Positions 1-20,127 of a stretch of 64,000 nt of DNA are shown here, piece by piece. A program made the position numbers and the translations under genes. The stretch comes from Branchiostoma belcheri (lineage: Eukaryota > Chordata > Leptocardii > Amphioxiformes > Branchiostomatidae). Location of the stretch: contig NW_017804242.1 of assembly GCF_001625305.1 (NCBI RefSeq), forward strand, positions 6,723,453-6,787,452, read 5' to 3'. The first letter of the stretch is position 1. Every line of letters begins with the position of its first letter. Under the pieces are notes generated by a model that did not search any database, was not told the origin of the DNA, and saw only the letters and a list, made by a program, of their open reading frames with translations.

Positions 1-33
1 GACCGGTTTTTTGGACCGGAACAAAATCCATAC

Positions 34-150
34 TTGTTGTTACTGATGATCACTACATACAAGGAAGCCTGCCAGGAAAATGAAAATCCAACCTTCAAAT
101 AAAAAGAAGTTTACCTTAGTCTCCGTCCCTCTCATTTTGCAACAATATTT
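34..150 (+). repeat. dispersed direct repeat, copy 1
   Basis: About 115 bp starting with acttgttgttactgatgatc recurs nearly unchanged at 1741-1857. Both copies lie in the WDR47 intron that enters from the left. The short open frames here (80-613) have no family character and match in both copies only through the repeat. I see no gene between 1 and 3503 other than this intron. Confidence 0.7.
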
Positions 151-1377
151 TCCCGTATTTTCGCCTTTTGTCGCCTTGTCAGAATCTTTCAACTTTGATC
201 CCAAATTCCCTTATATGGGACCATTACAGTCTGCTGGAAAACGCTGGCAGGTTTGTGCGGCGCAGGTTTTCAATCTATTCACAGCGCCGCTACTTTACTA
301 ATTGAAATTACTATTGAATTCGGAGCCTATGTTTTCCTTAATCTGCAAAATTGCAGATTGTAAGATTTTTCCTTCTGCAATCTTGAAAACCTATCTGCAA
401 ATTGCAGACTGCAGACGGGTATTTCGAACACTGGCTTGCAAAGCTGGACAGGTGTGTTATGCTGAAGAGCTGTTATACTGGCTATACATGATACCCTTCT
501 TCTTTGATACCCAGGCACAAAATATAATATCCAAAATTAATGAACAGCAACTGAAGATACCTTATGTCCAGCTGCAGTATCCAAGACCAAGGGTTGTCCT
601 TGTACAGCCTTAAGCCTGGCAACCAAATATCATCTTCAATCTGCTTTTTAGAAAGGCTAAGTGAATGGCCACAAGACAAGCTGAGATGACAGCTTCTTCA
701 TCTAACTGCGAATGGGCAAAGTGCAATCAGAGAAGTGATCAAATGCCTTTTATCAATCCATATCTGTTTAATATTGAACAGCATGGATAGTGACACTGAC
801 AGTGTCCGGATATTAAAAACGTCAGCAAAAGCGTCTAATGACGAAATTGACATCCTGTGTACCAGACAATTGTGGAGGAAGAAAATTTCCTTCTAAGTCA
901 ATTTCCAATGCCCAAGGACATTCCCGTATAATGTCCTTGCTATGCCAGATTCTGAACATTCTTGCATTGGTGGCGGGGAAGTGTTCAACATACTTTTTGA
1001 GAGATTGATTTTAAAGCACCCAAAGCCAAACTGGATTTTTGAACTCAATTCAATGTAAAATTTCATGCAAAAGATGTTTCTTACACAAAAACAAAGAGCT
1101 TCCACTTCAGTATTAATTGTGTTTGGCTGGTATAATCACACCCGCAATAAAAAAACATCATAAACACGCAAGTGTAAGAAAACTGAATACATGTGCGTTG
1201 AATTTTTCCTGCATGTAAGTTTGCCTGCTTTGACTTATATAATCAAGAACGTACATTTACGTACCTCGAGGGCTAGCGTACAATCTTAACGTACATTCTT
1301 CACCTACATGTCAATCAAAGCAGGTGGATTTACGCATAGGAAAAATATGACTTACTGAATGCTCACAAGCAGTTTTC

Positions 1378-1956
1378 ATGCCCGTAGCCAGGGAGGTTCG
1401 GAAGAACTTTTTATCTAAAGGTCCAAGATTTTTCTTTAGATGAACTGATTCGTATCACCAGTGGGGCTGGAATCGTATAAAAACTGCCTACTTTGTCATT
1501 GAATAAAAAGTTATCTCTGATTCTTTCTTTGAAATCCTCTCCAAAACGCAGGAAATGGCATTTTAGAAGGTTCATTTTTCAAAATTTTCCGGGGGACCCT
1601 ACGAAACTCGCGCAACCCTCCAGACTGCGACCATATGCGACCAAAAATTACGAAATGCGACTAAACTTTTTACTCTGGTCGCGCACTGCGCGACCGGCAG
1701 AGAATCCGCTGTGCGCCTACATGTATTATTGGCTGCCAAATCACTTGTTGTTACTGATGATCACTACATACAAGGAAGCCTGCCAGGAAAATGAAAATCA
1801 AGCCTTCACATAAAAGAGGTTTACCTTAGTCTCCGTCTCTCTCATTTTGCAACACTATGCGCGCCTAGGCTAAAAATTTAGTCTGGAGGGTTGCTCGTGC
1901 CTTCGCCTTCAAACACTGGAAAGAACCCCCCATTCCAAATCCTGGCTACGGGCATG
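1378..1956. mobile_element. MITE-like element with terminal inverted repeats
   Basis: The left end reads catgcccgtagccagggagg and the right end is its imperfect reverse complement, ending ctggctacgggcatg. The interior holds the second copy of the 34-150 repeat and no transposase frame, so this is a non-autonomous DNA transposon nested with another repeat. Superfamily not assigned. Confidence 0.65.
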
Positions 1957-2419
1957 GTTTTAGTACAGTTTGGTTTTTGCCCACCTGTAAATTGGGTCAT
2001 AATCTTCAGTCCTCAGCTACATGTATAGCCCTTATACACCTCCTCTAGCAAAGGTCATTCAGTCTAGCCAATGCCCTGTAAAAAGATGTTTGATATTCAT
2101 GTGTCCACAGAAACATGTAAGACTAATTTCCAGCCTGAAGTGACATAGGATATTATATACCATATTTTCCTTTTCCCTAAACATATAGGATACAGGATGT
2201 CTTTTTCTTCATTACACACTCAGGCATGAAGGCACTGTTTAATATCCTAGCTTATACTGCACTGCTCACAGACTAGTAGTTTAGCCTGTCTAACAGATGT
2301 AGATACATAAACTTTACTTTATTTTCCTACTATAATGGTGGTTGTCCTTCCGAGGGAAAGACAAAAACAGGTCAAAGCAAGAAGCAAAGTTCAATTCACC
2401 ACACACTCATGTGACTATA

Positions 2420-2833
2420 CCTGTCCTTGGTGCTGAACACCATCCACACACATGTTAACATGCCTGTCCTTGGTGCTGAACACTATCCACACACATGTTA
2501 ACATGCCTGTCCTTGGTGCTGAACACTATCCACACACATGTTAACATGCCTGTCCTTGGTGCTGAACACCATCCACTCACATGGTAACATGCCTGTTCTT
2601 GGTGCTGAACACCATCCACTCACATGGTAACATGCCTGTCCTTGGTGCTGAACACCATCCACTCACATGTTAACATGCCTGTCCTTGGTGCTGAACACTA
2701 TCCACTCACATGTTAACATGCCTGTCCTTGGTGCTGAACACCATCCACTCACATGTTAACCTGCCTGTCCTTGGTGCTGAACACCATCCACACACATGTT
2801 AACCTGCCTGTCCTTGGTGCTGAACACCATTTA
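2420..2833. repeat. 43-bp minisatellite
   Basis: About nine and a half head-to-tail copies of a 43-bp unit beginning cctgtccttggtgctgaaca. Successive starts at 2420, 2463 and so on give the period. Copies differ at a few positions (cacacacatg versus cactcacatg). It lies in a WDR47 intron. Confidence 0.92.
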
Positions 2834-2969
2834 TAGTAAATAATACACAAGTAAACATACCTGTCATTCTGTAACTCTTTTGGAGGAAAAGACTCTATAT
2901 ATAAGGCGGAATGACTTTTTTCTTCAATGTACATAATGTAATATTGCAGAATGAACTACGTAGTATTAG

Positions 2970-11153
<8,184 letters not shown>

Positions 11154-11522
11154 GCCGCCTGACCAGCAACGATAAAAAACAAACTACGTACCTTTGCCTT
11201 GGGAGCAGGTTTAAAAGCGCCCAATGTAGTTTCAGGTCTTGAAACCCGGATTTTCAAAGTTACGCCAAAAAGTACATGATCATTTTGATACATGAACGCC
11301 AGCGTCTGGCACCCAGGCTTAAGTCGTTTGCGGTCACAGAAGATAGCCAAGTTGTCTTCTTGCGCACAATGCTATATTGCTTGTGGTTAATGGGGGAAAA
11401 ATTCAGGACCGGAAAAAAATGTTCGTCTTAGGCCGTTTGATGTTGTGTCAGGCGGTAAAGAGCTCGCTGAAAATCTGCGTGCTACCAGCTGGGCAGATAT
11501 ATTGGAAGTCGCAAGAAATAAA
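11154..11522 (+). terminator. possible short WDR47 3' UTR with AATAAA
   Basis: An AATAAA hexamer at 11517-11522 lies 364 bases after the stop codon and could direct polyadenylation. Other A-rich hexamers occur further on, so a longer UTR is possible. Confidence 0.35.
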
Positions 11523-11604
11523 AGACTCCTTGCGTAGCTTGTTTCTGCACTGTTTTCAAACAACCAAAGTATGAAGTAATGATGCAAATGTGCTAATATT
11601 ATCG

Positions 11605-11786
11605 TCTCTACCAGACTAACTATGCTGGCTATATATAGGAGAATATTTGCCGGGGGAGTTTGGCCGCCTTGGGGTTTGACTGGACTTCGGAGGGAAAGAA
11701 ACTACCTCCCCGCGGCCGGACTCCCTTGGCCCATTTTATTCTCTTTTTTGCCAAATTTTACGATCCGTATTCCCGTAGAAAAGCCC
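11605..11786 (+). mobile_element. MITE-like element, copy in + orientation
   Basis: The block from tctctaccagactaactatg to attcccgtagaaaagccc recurs in inverted orientation at 51508-51671. Both share the internal motif ggccggactccctt and a TATA-rich segment. No open frame is present. It lies just downstream of WDR47. Confidence 0.7.
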
Positions 11787-14730
11787 AGATTGCCTTAGTT
11801 ATAGTATTTCCAGTCTTAACTCACTGATACTGCATTGGGTGCTTTTAAACAAGTTGCATCAGGCTTAACTCATTGTCCCAGCTGTAATGTACAATGTAGT
11901 ACTAGAGACAACTTTGCTGTACATTTTGCCTAACTGTCATGATGCCACAATAAGATACCATTCATTTTGTGCAAGCAACTCTTAGCAAACTTCTTTACTC
12001 TCAAATTTGAGGAACAGTCAAAAAACTTACAACATGCCTAACTCTGTCTGAACTGTAATGTCCTAGGACAGCTTGCTGTACATTTTACCTAACTTGACAG
12101 AACAAAGATACAATTCAGTTTGGTGTTGTTAACAGTTATAGTAACAAAGTAACAAAGCTAAGTAACAAACTACATAGTACCATCTGCTTTCAGGCATGTT
12201 TAAAAACAAAATTACAGTACGCCTAACTCTGCCTCAACTGCAATGTCTTAGAATACTAGTAACTTGCTGTACTTTTTGCCTAACTTGACTCAAAGATACA
12301 ATTATTATTATTCACGCAGCTGGCTATTCTTGAAAGTTTTCTGCTTTGAGGCGCATTCAATTGACAATTGGCATTGTGTTGCTCTCTGTCTTGTCTTCAA
12401 ATACTAGTATCTTAAACATTACGCCCATCTCTGTTCCACCTGTAAAATGCATTCTTACTAAGTACATTTTGCCTAACTTGACAAAAGTAAGATGGTGTAA
12501 CAATGTGTTGCATTTACATGTTATATATATATAAAGCACGGCTAGTTATGTAGCTACAGACCAGATCTGAACAATTGCAGTATAAATCTATAAGCTGTGC
12601 CTAACTGTGTGATACACACATCTATGAAAATTCACGTAACAAGTGCTCTGTATGATACACGTTGAAGATGTATTGCTAAAACGTTAGATTACATAGCAAT
12701 CAGGTGGACATTCATTACGTCAACTGGGCAACTATTTACTGCACTGCGGTAAAAAAGCTTCAAGCCAATGCCTTAATTGTTTAGCCACTTTACATGTACA
12801 ATATGTCTAAAGTTCAAACTTTAGTTCCAACACAGAAACAAAGAAATGTTCTCACCTAGAGCTTTCGACCAATCACTCTGGTCTTCCTCAGTAGACTGAC
12901 CCAGTAAGAACATTGTACACCAAACAAGACTACTTTTTGAGAGGGGTGAAAGATGCTTAAAATTTACATCAGGGCCCATCACCCTTCACTTAACCGCAAC
13001 GGTGGTACATTGTCTACCACATGACAAGCCTCACTGGGTCAGTCTATTGAAGAAGAGTCTATTGAAGAGTGACTAGTTGAAAGGTCTTGCGTTGGAACAA
13101 ATGTTTTAACTTTCAACATTACATCAACTGGGCAATTCTTTACTGCACTAATATCCAAACTACATGTACAGGCGCTGTAGTTTAATGTAGTTTGTTTTTC
13201 AACTTTTCCATACATTACATGTACATGACATTGCAGTTATACTTTATTAGATAGCTGAATACGTGTTGCAAGGTGACTACATATTCACATCAATGGACTG
13301 TAACACAGATACACCTTTCATTGCCACATCTGTCATATACAAAAGCATATATTATGTACATTAAGTATGTTTGATATTCAAGCCTGCTTTAGACCAAAAA
13401 TTACTCTCAAAGTCATGTAAATGTTAGCTACAAAATGAATTTAACCTTTCAAACTAAGGGTATAGTTTTTATTCTTCATTTCTGCATGTTGTCAATCATT
13501 CTGTAAACAAATGTTTTCTGTGCCATTTGCTTTATTGTTAACAGTAGGTAGGTCATAAATTATGCAAATTAGCCAAACAAGATTTGATTGAGGGGAAAGT
13601 TACAGTTCTAGTTTTTCGTAAGAAATTTTTTTCTCCTTTCGTATCGGTGCTTTTTAGTACTGTAATAACTGTTGCAAAAAAATATGGGTTGGTCTTCCAA
13701 GTCAGCCATTTTAAAGATACCAGACATTGAAAGTTACATGACAAATATTTCTCATGACTTACATGTATGTGCAGACAATGTGCTTACTTAAACAGTTTTG
13801 GTGGGAGAATTATTTTGTGCTTTTGACCATTTTGTGCCTGACTGCCATTCTTGTGGTCCATTGATATTTCTGAAGCTCAGTTTGTATGATATTACCTCTA
13901 TAGATTATGTTGTAATTATCATAAATTGCATGATCTCAGTGGATAGGGACAAGCCATAGATATTTTATATTGTCTTTCATATTTTTCATCGACACCCTGT
14001 TGTATTCCTAAACGTGTTCCATTCCAAAAACATGATTTGGAATACTGCAAAATGGAATGCACAACGTCGTGTATTCCAAAACGTAGTACATTCCAGAAAG
14101 TATTTTGGAATAACAATGTTTAGGAATGCAACGCATCCCATGTATAGTATATTGCACAACCAACTGCATGTGTGAATTATATCGACAACCAAAGGTACTT
14201 TACATTAGCACATGTAATTATGTTTACATTTATTAGTTATAATTGGTAGATTTTATTAGTATTTAAATTTAATTTCTATGCAGTAATGATGAGGGATATA
14301 ATGTATAACGATTTATTCCCAGGTCTCAGTTGTGTTGATAATTTTGTTGAGAATTTATCGTGTTGATTACAGCAGGGTATGCAAATTAGGACAAGATTAT
14401 GTAAATGAGTATGCAAATTAGGACAAGAATATGTAAATACTTCCTTTCCTCTGCATGGAGTGTGTGCAAGAGATTGACGTGGTTGGATTCGAGCAGAAGT
14501 AGAGTTTTTTTTTTTTTAATTTGCGATTGTGGTGCCTAAAGAATGTACACATTCGTTGTCTAACTTATTTTGTACATACTAGTTTGCTGCCAGTAGAACT
14601 TGTACCGCAAATTGTGAGAGAAATACATGTATACCGTGTATGATTGTCTCTTCAACTTACTGAGTATTTGTAACAATCACTTGTTTCATAGTAGTAACCG
14701 TACGAAAGTAGCAGGCTGAATAAATACTAG
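11787..14730. other. intergenic A+T-rich region with repeats
   Basis: Downstream of WDR47. Loose repeats of a unit containing gcctaactctg and gtacattttgcctaact occur from about 11820 to 12490. An inverted pair at 12824-13097 and a small foldback around 13985-14140 (multiple ggaat/attcc motifs) are also visible. Part may be WDR47 3' UTR. I see no coding gene. Confidence 0.5.
12824..13097. mobile_element. foldback repeat fragment
   Basis: gttccaacac...agactgacccagt on the left pairs with actgggtcagtcta...gttggaac on the right as an imperfect inverted repeat. It has no coding content and resembles other foldback MITEs in this window. Confidence 0.5.
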
Positions 14731-14732
14731 CA

Positions 14733-15052
14733 GTAGTAGTAGAAATCGGCCTAAAATAGGATTTAATTGGGTTTTCTATTTTGTGTTTTCTTATTGGGCT
14801 AAAGCCTTTTTTGCACAGGTACCTTTTTTACGTTGATGCCCCCCCCCAAAAAAAAAAGAAATAAAAAATAAAAGATGCTAGTGCAAAAGGAAAACCCGAT
14901 AAAAAAGCCTAATATAACAACAAAACCCAAACCTCTACTTCGAGTCTCTGGTCGGCCAACTCCTCGTGCCGATTAAACCCCATTTTAAGCCGATTTCTAC
15001 TATTTATTGAGCCTGCAAATGACTCCACCATTTTTAGGCCGATTTCTACTAC
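14733..15052. mobile_element. degenerate foldback MITE
   Basis: Terminal motif gtagaaatcggcctaaaat is repeated inverted near 14990 and 15040 (aggccgatttctac). The interior has the arm sequence of the 22.4- and 25.0-kb elements in decayed form (gcaaaaggaaaacccgataa). Confidence 0.5.
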
Positions 15053-15089
15053 ATGTACTTACTATTATATCATACCCGGGCCGCGATAA

Positions 15090-15168
15090 CGTTCGATAAC
15101 GGGTTCCAGACCGGGCCGTACTTTACGGTATGGCCCGGTCCGGAACCCGTTATCGAACGCTTCCTGTC
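15090..15168. repeat. near-perfect palindrome
   Basis: gttcgataacgggttccaga and its reverse complement flank a short loop, giving arms of about 30 bp rich in ggcccgg. Probably a very short foldback element. Confidence 0.75.
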
Positions 15169-15347
15169 TTCCATAAAACGATTCGAACGCGTTCCGCCCT
15201 AACCGCGTGTGTCCCTTTCGAAAAATTCCGAATTACAGAATCCGGACGTTGGAATTGATGTTGTTGCAGTTTAGGGTTCAGTGGCACCAACTTTTGGCTC
15301 ATCTTGCATTGAAAGGCACGTTTTCTTGGGTGGGTATGATATAAATA

Positions 15348-15490
15348 AAATACAACACGGTGTATTCCGCATCGCCCTCGGTCCCGGCCCTCCCGCGAGT
15401 CGGATCGCCCTCCGGCCTGCGGCCGTCGGGCGATCCGACCCGCGGTCGGGCCGATACCTCGGGCGATACGGAATACCCCGTGTTGTATTC
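15348..15490. repeat. GC-rich foldback
   Basis: aatacaacacggtgtattcc at the left pairs with ggaataccccgtgttgtatt at the right, with cgatccgac/gtcggatcg inner arms. The element is about 140 bp and immediately precedes an assembly gap. Confidence 0.75.
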
Positions 15491-15543
15491 TATATGTATA
15501 ATCAAAACAATAATCAGTACACATATCAAATACAGTATAACCA

Positions 15544-15563
15544 NNNNNNNNNNNNNNNNNNNN
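15544..15563. other. assembly gap (20 N)
   Basis: A run of 20 unknown bases. Open frames crossing it are artefacts. Confidence 0.99.
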
Positions 15564-15599
15564 GGAGGAGACTATGGTCTGTTGTTTGCCCTCTCCTGT

Positions 15600-15992
15600 T
15601 AGGCCACAGCAAGTAAATTTATGGATGACATCCTCCGCAGATTCCAAATCTAATGCGAGCGGGCGAAAAAAAAACAAGGCGGGCCGAAAAAAACAAGGTT
15701 CCTACAATCTTCAATTTTGACTCAATCATTCTACAAATGGTTTTGATTCAGTAGGCACGTCACATATACACAGCCAGCATCACAAACATTAAATTGGAGC
15801 CTTTTCTTGTCTCCTCTCTTCCTAGTTATCTGCCATCCACCTTCCGGCATAACAACAGACACCTTTGCCCATTTTCGGCATGTTGACCACTGTCAGAAGG
15901 CAACAAAATTTCTTGTTGTTTTTTTTCAAAATCAGGCGAAAATTAATGCGCGCGTGGATGTCATCCATAAAAATTACTTGCTGTGGCCTTAC
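15600..15992 (-). mobile_element. MITE with TIR ggccacagcaagtaa, copy 1
   Basis: Begins taggccacagcaagtaaatt-tatggatgacatcc and ends with the reverse complement (ggatgtcatccataaaaat...gctgtggcctta). The interior matches 19543-19964 in opposite orientation, including tctgccatccacctt-like and tcaggcgaaaattaatgcgc segments. About 390 bp, with no transposase. Confidence 0.88.
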
Positions 15993-16090
15993 AGGTGGTA
16001 GACTGATCCATGCAGACAATAGGACCACGGTAACCTCGCATAGCCTGGCGTCCAGCCTTGTTAGTTTCAAGTAGTCCGCTCCCAAGATCC

Positions 16091-16141
16091 GCTAAAGTGG
16101 CTTTTAGTTAGTCTGGACTCCAGACTAAAAGCCACTTGGCT
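16091..16141. repeat. short perfect palindrome
   Basis: aagtggcttttagt...actaaaagccactt with the loop at tctggactccaga. A minimal hairpin. Confidence 0.7.
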
Positions 16142-16249
16142 AACCCATGGATCTCCTGAAGCTCTCTTGCTAATTGCTTTACAAACAATTGATGCACTTC
16201 AAAGTCAAAGTGCATTGTACTAGTACTCTTTGAAAACACATCTGACTAC

Positions 16250-16507
16250 ATAACGCTTCTAGCAGCCCTTCCATTGGTCAGGCCTGTAGAAGATGAGGAC
16301 CAATCAGCTAGCCCCTAAGAACGAGAGTTGTGTAACTCAGACTAGTTGACATATGTGGGATGTTAGATAACTGTCGCTCACGCTTGACCTGCCCATATTT
16401 GCATATAAAGTAACGTCTGTTCCCGACAAAACGAAGGAATCTTGCTGGTAACCTGCCCGGATTTTCTTCATCATACTCTTCTGTGTAGACGATCTCCAAG
16501 CTCAAAG
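16250..16507 (+). promoter_or_regulatory. promoter-like cassette with splice donor, copy A
   Basis: Shares about 260 bp with 23926-24191. It contains an inverted CCAAT pair (ccattggtc at 16271, gaccaatcag at 16298), an octamer ATTTGCAT at 16397-16404 overlapping TATAAA at 16404-16409, and a conserved ctcaaag|gtaaag donor-like end at 16507/16508. This looks like a promoter plus first non-coding exon, present twice. Which gene it could serve is unknown. SLC5A8 downstream has an acceptor just before its ATG and so needs an upstream 5' exon. Confidence 0.4.
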
Positions 16508-16626
16508 GTAAAGACGTCACAATGTTCCTTAAGCTTTCGGGAAAGACAGTCGTCTTAATATTGACTAGCTCTTTGCTCTATTCCCATACTCTCCAAGCAG
16601 GGGTTGTGGGGGAATGATCGTTAGCT

Positions 16627-16653
16627 TTATATATATATATATATATATATATA
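16627..16653. repeat. (TA)n microsatellite
   Basis: Uninterrupted TA dinucleotides, about 13 units. Confidence 0.95.
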
Positions 16654-16799
16654 GCCATTTTTTGTCCGTACCCCCACCCGTCGGTGGCTAATGGAATAAT
16701 GGCTGACTAATGGATACTGCCTGGCCAATTTGATACCGTCTTTTTACCACCGAAAGGGATCTGCTTGGAGATTATCGTTCCCACTCCTCCCTATCTTTC

Positions 16800-17218
16800 G
16801 TAGCTCTGTTTGCATCTGTAGGTCTCCAAGTTTAGTCGCTCAGTTTTCTTCACGTTTGTTGATGTGATTGTTGTATGATGCGGTATGTTGTCGCAAAAAA
16901 AGAAGCTGTGTCGACTGTGACAACGCCGGTTGAAAAATTGTAAAATGTAGAAGAAAGAGGACAATAGCGTCGGCAGCATAGAGGTCATTCGTCGGCTGCA
17001 CAAGGAAAATTAAAGACATTAAAGGGGATAGCCTCCATCAGGACTTCCTAAAATGGACTAGGATAGTAGAATCCGGCAAATATAGGGTCTGACTGGTCAG
17101 GGGGTTGGGTCTCACAACTGTTCGGTGACGCTGAAATGACCGCTGCGGTGGCTAACGTTTTCTGAGATAAAATTTTCGTGGCCTCACTTGCTCCGAATGG
17201 GGTCAAGCTTATCAGCAC
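16800..17218. repeat. continuation of the long direct repeat shared with 24.6-24.96 kb
   Basis: Segments such as acaacgccggttgaaaaatt, gaggacaatagcg and agggtctgactggtcagggg have counterparts near 24710-24945 in the same order and orientation. The promoter-like cassette is therefore part of a longer repeat, about 2 kb including 18040-18180 versus 26280-26475, interrupted by separate MITE insertions in each copy. Confidence 0.6.
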
Positions 17219-17875
17219 TAGCCTGATCCTGTGCAGGCCTCCAGGCCCGGCGGGTAAGAGTTTTGATACTGCGTTTTGTAAGAGTTTTTGCCTGTGTTCT
17301 GAAATCGACGGTCCGGGTGAAATTCTTGGTCCGGGGCGTGTCCTAAAAAGTACGAAGGCCCATATACACATCTCCTAATGAAGACACTGTAGCGCTGTGC
17401 ACAGAGCTCTGAGTGCACTTAAGTAAGATTGTACAAAGTAGTGGTAGTGATTGGTTTTATTTCTCAAAGATTACAGTTTCGCAGTGCTTGGTGTAAACCC
17501 GCACTGAATTGCACTGCTAAAACAATTCGACAAATACATGGGTTACAAATTATTAAAGAAATATTAAAGTAGATGTAACATCAAATATCACACATCATAA
17601 CTTGAGACTCTAGCTTTAGTTATTACGACTAGATAGAATTGCAGCTGTACGCCATCTAATTTGTAATTTGTAAAAACATACGTCCTGAATCAAGGAAGCT
17701 CATTGGTTTCACTGCACTGTTTCAAAACAATTCTAGATTAACACAGCTTTTTTACAACCAGTTGCAGCCGCCGAGAGAAGATTTCTATCCTATCCTACCC
17801 GATCTCGGCGGGTTGTTACAAACGCAGTATCAAAACTCCCATCCGCTAGGCCTGCACAGGAGGCTAGTTTAGTAC
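17219..17875. mobile_element. foldback element
   Basis: The left arm (ctagcctgatcctgtgcagg... gagttttgatactgcgtttt) pairs with the right arm (gcagtatcaaaactc...aggcctgcacaggaggctag). The A+T-rich interior has no coding frame. Confidence 0.7.
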
Positions 17876-17907
17876 TTTAGGAGGCTAGTTTAGTATAGCC
17901 AACTTGT

Positions 17908-18311
17908 TGGAGCGCGAAATCTTCTCTCCTTGGCAAAACTCCCTCGGCAGCAAAATCGACGTCCCTACGCGGCATATTATATTACTGCGTCCCTCATATG
18001 CAGAAAAAACTTATCGCCGACGCCCAACAAGTCTGCGAAGGAGGCTAAGTTTAGTATTGACCAATATGATAAACCGTTATACAATGTAGCTAGTCCAGTC
18101 CAAATGACTAATTATTGCTTAATGGGGAAGAACAACTAGTTATGGGTTCTTTATCATATGTTACCCAAATCCTAGCCCCAGGGCCGCGAAACCTTCTCTC
18201 CGTGGCAAAACTCCCTCGGCGGCAAAATCGTCCCTCGCGGCGGCATAACTCGCGTCGCTCACCGAAAAAAAAATACGCCGCACCCTACAAGTCTGCGAAG
18301 GAGGCTACACA
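17908..18311. repeat. tandem pair of a ~130-bp repeat
   Basis: 17908-18045 and 18182-18311 share cttctctcc-tggcaaaact, ccctcggc and acaagtctgcgaaggaggct. They are separated by unrelated sequence that is part of the long repeat shared with 26.3 kb. Confidence 0.7.
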
Positions 18312-18564
18312 AATCCCTTGAATGCATAAAAATAGTCGCAGCTGTCTTACAGTCTTAAACATATTTCTGTAAAACATTTAATCTGTGACCTACAAGGATA
18401 CCCTGCATGCGACCAATACTATTACCAGTGCACACCTTGCCACACCTACGGGCATTTCTTTGCAAACATGAATTTGGAGGACCTCTATAAAACCATGGTG
18501 TTTTGAAGTCACGACGTTTTTAGGAGGAGTTGAAAATTTCTTCATCATTTACCTAGACAACTAG

Positions 18565-18853
18565 ACAACAAACCGGTACAATGACCAAGTGGGTAGAGTG
18601 CTCGCCTTGCATTCGGTAGGTCGTGAGTTCGATCCCCGGCCCAGTCACCAAAGACTTTTTAAAAATGGTACATACTGCTTTCTCTGCTTAGTACTCAGCA
18701 TTTGGGCAAGATGGGAGTTAAACACACACCACTACCAGTGGACTAGCCCCCTACTGTAGTGATTGCTGTGTGTGGCCCAGGGCTAATGAACGGAGATGGG
18801 CGCCGCCCTATGCGTCACTTGACGCTGGAAGGCTCTTTAATTATTTTTTGAAC
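18565..18853 (+). mobile_element. tRNA-derived SINE with target-site duplication
   Basis: The head is tRNA-like: A-box-like caagtgggtagagtgctcg and B-box gagttcgatccccggc near 18627-18642. It is followed by a body containing ggagatgggcgccgccctat. The insertion is flanked by ctagacaactag at 18553-18564 and 18854-18865, a 12-bp target-site duplication expected of L1-type retrotransposition. Confidence 0.85.
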
Positions 18854-19542
18854 TAGACAACTAGTGAGGCAACGTAACCCGTCTGCAATGTCCTTTTGTC
18901 TTTATCGCGCAAGGGAAATACACAAACTATCAGCCACTAAGACATGTACAACAAGACTGGCAATGAAAACATACATTGCCATGGTGACGGTGGTTGCTGT
19001 TAGGGTTATTGTTTGCATGGCAGTGCCATCATTTCATGATTTTGAGGAAGACTTGGTAGCTAGACAGATACAGTGCACTCCTCCCCTGAGTGTATAGTAA
19101 ACTAGCCCCGGGGTCACAGAAAGTAGGGCATCTGGGCAGACGGTTTCTAGGAATGTGGGTATAGATGTGGGTCAGAGACATGGACATTCCATTCCTGTGG
19201 ACAAAATGCCTGTACGATTCCTAGAATTCTTGCAAATTGCACACACTACTGTACCATTAGGCTCCTCCCTGAGACGTCGCCAAAAAAACCTAAGTTGCTT
19301 TCACAGAATGGTAATGACCTTTTCCTCTATATCCTATGACCACAGTGCCTTTCAGATGTCTTCTTTGTTCCAAGGTGAACGTGAGAAATTTATCAATGTC
19401 AAACAAACCCCCCTTGGATGCAGAAAGGTACTGCAAACACTTAATAACAGATACTTTGATACGCAAAGTCCTTCAGAAAGGACAAAACGGAAAAAAGCAC
19501 GTGAACCTTGTCTTATACCAATGTCAATGTCAAGTTTTCTAC

Positions 19543-19964
19543 ATAAGGCCACAGCAAGTAAATTTTATGGATGACATCCGCGCGCGCATTAATTTTCGCC
19601 TGATTTTGAAAAAAAAAACACAAGAAATTTTGTTGCCTTCTGACAGTGGTCACCATGCCAAAAATAGGCCAAGATGTCTGTTGCCATGCTGGAAGATGGA
19701 TGGCAGATAACTGTAAAGGAAGGAGACAAGAAAATACTCTGATTTAATGTTTGTTTCTTACTTTGATGCAGTGATATGTGATGCTGACTGTGTATATGTG
19801 ATGTTCCCACTGAATCAAAACCATTTGTACACTGATTGAGTCAAAATTTTAAACTGTAGGAACCTTGTTTTGTTGGCCCGCCTTGTTTTTTTTTCGCCCG
19901 CTCGCATTAGATTTGGAGTCTGGAGAGGATGTCATCCATAAAATTTACTTGCTGTGGCCTAATG
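19543..19964 (+). mobile_element. MITE with TIR ggccacagcaagtaa, copy 2
   Basis: Inverted relative to the 15.6-kb copy. Starts taaggccacagcaagtaaat and ends atttacttgctgtggcctaa. The open frames 19155-19710 overlapping it are non-coding by content. Confidence 0.88.
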
Positions 19965-20127
19965 ATGGATGGCTTATTATACTATATTGCAGGGCTTTCC
20001 GAGGGTGGCAACAAAAAGCCAAACAAGCCACCAGGGGGCCCAAAAACTAACCATTTCCAGGTCTCATCCAGACCTACCCACCTACAAAGTTTCTTGAGTT
20101 ATCGGGCTAAACCACAAACGCACAAGA

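Noticed and set aside
15150..15677. 175-codon open frame on the - strand across the first gap
   Set aside because: It is built from a GC-rich palindrome, a run of N and a MITE end, with no conserved residues.
18590..18660. Possible tRNA gene
   Set aside because: A and B boxes are present, but cloverleaf pairing is not convincing and a SINE body with flanking target duplication follows.
19155..19710. Overlapping frames of 124-139 codons
   Set aside because: They run into a MITE terminus and show no family motif.
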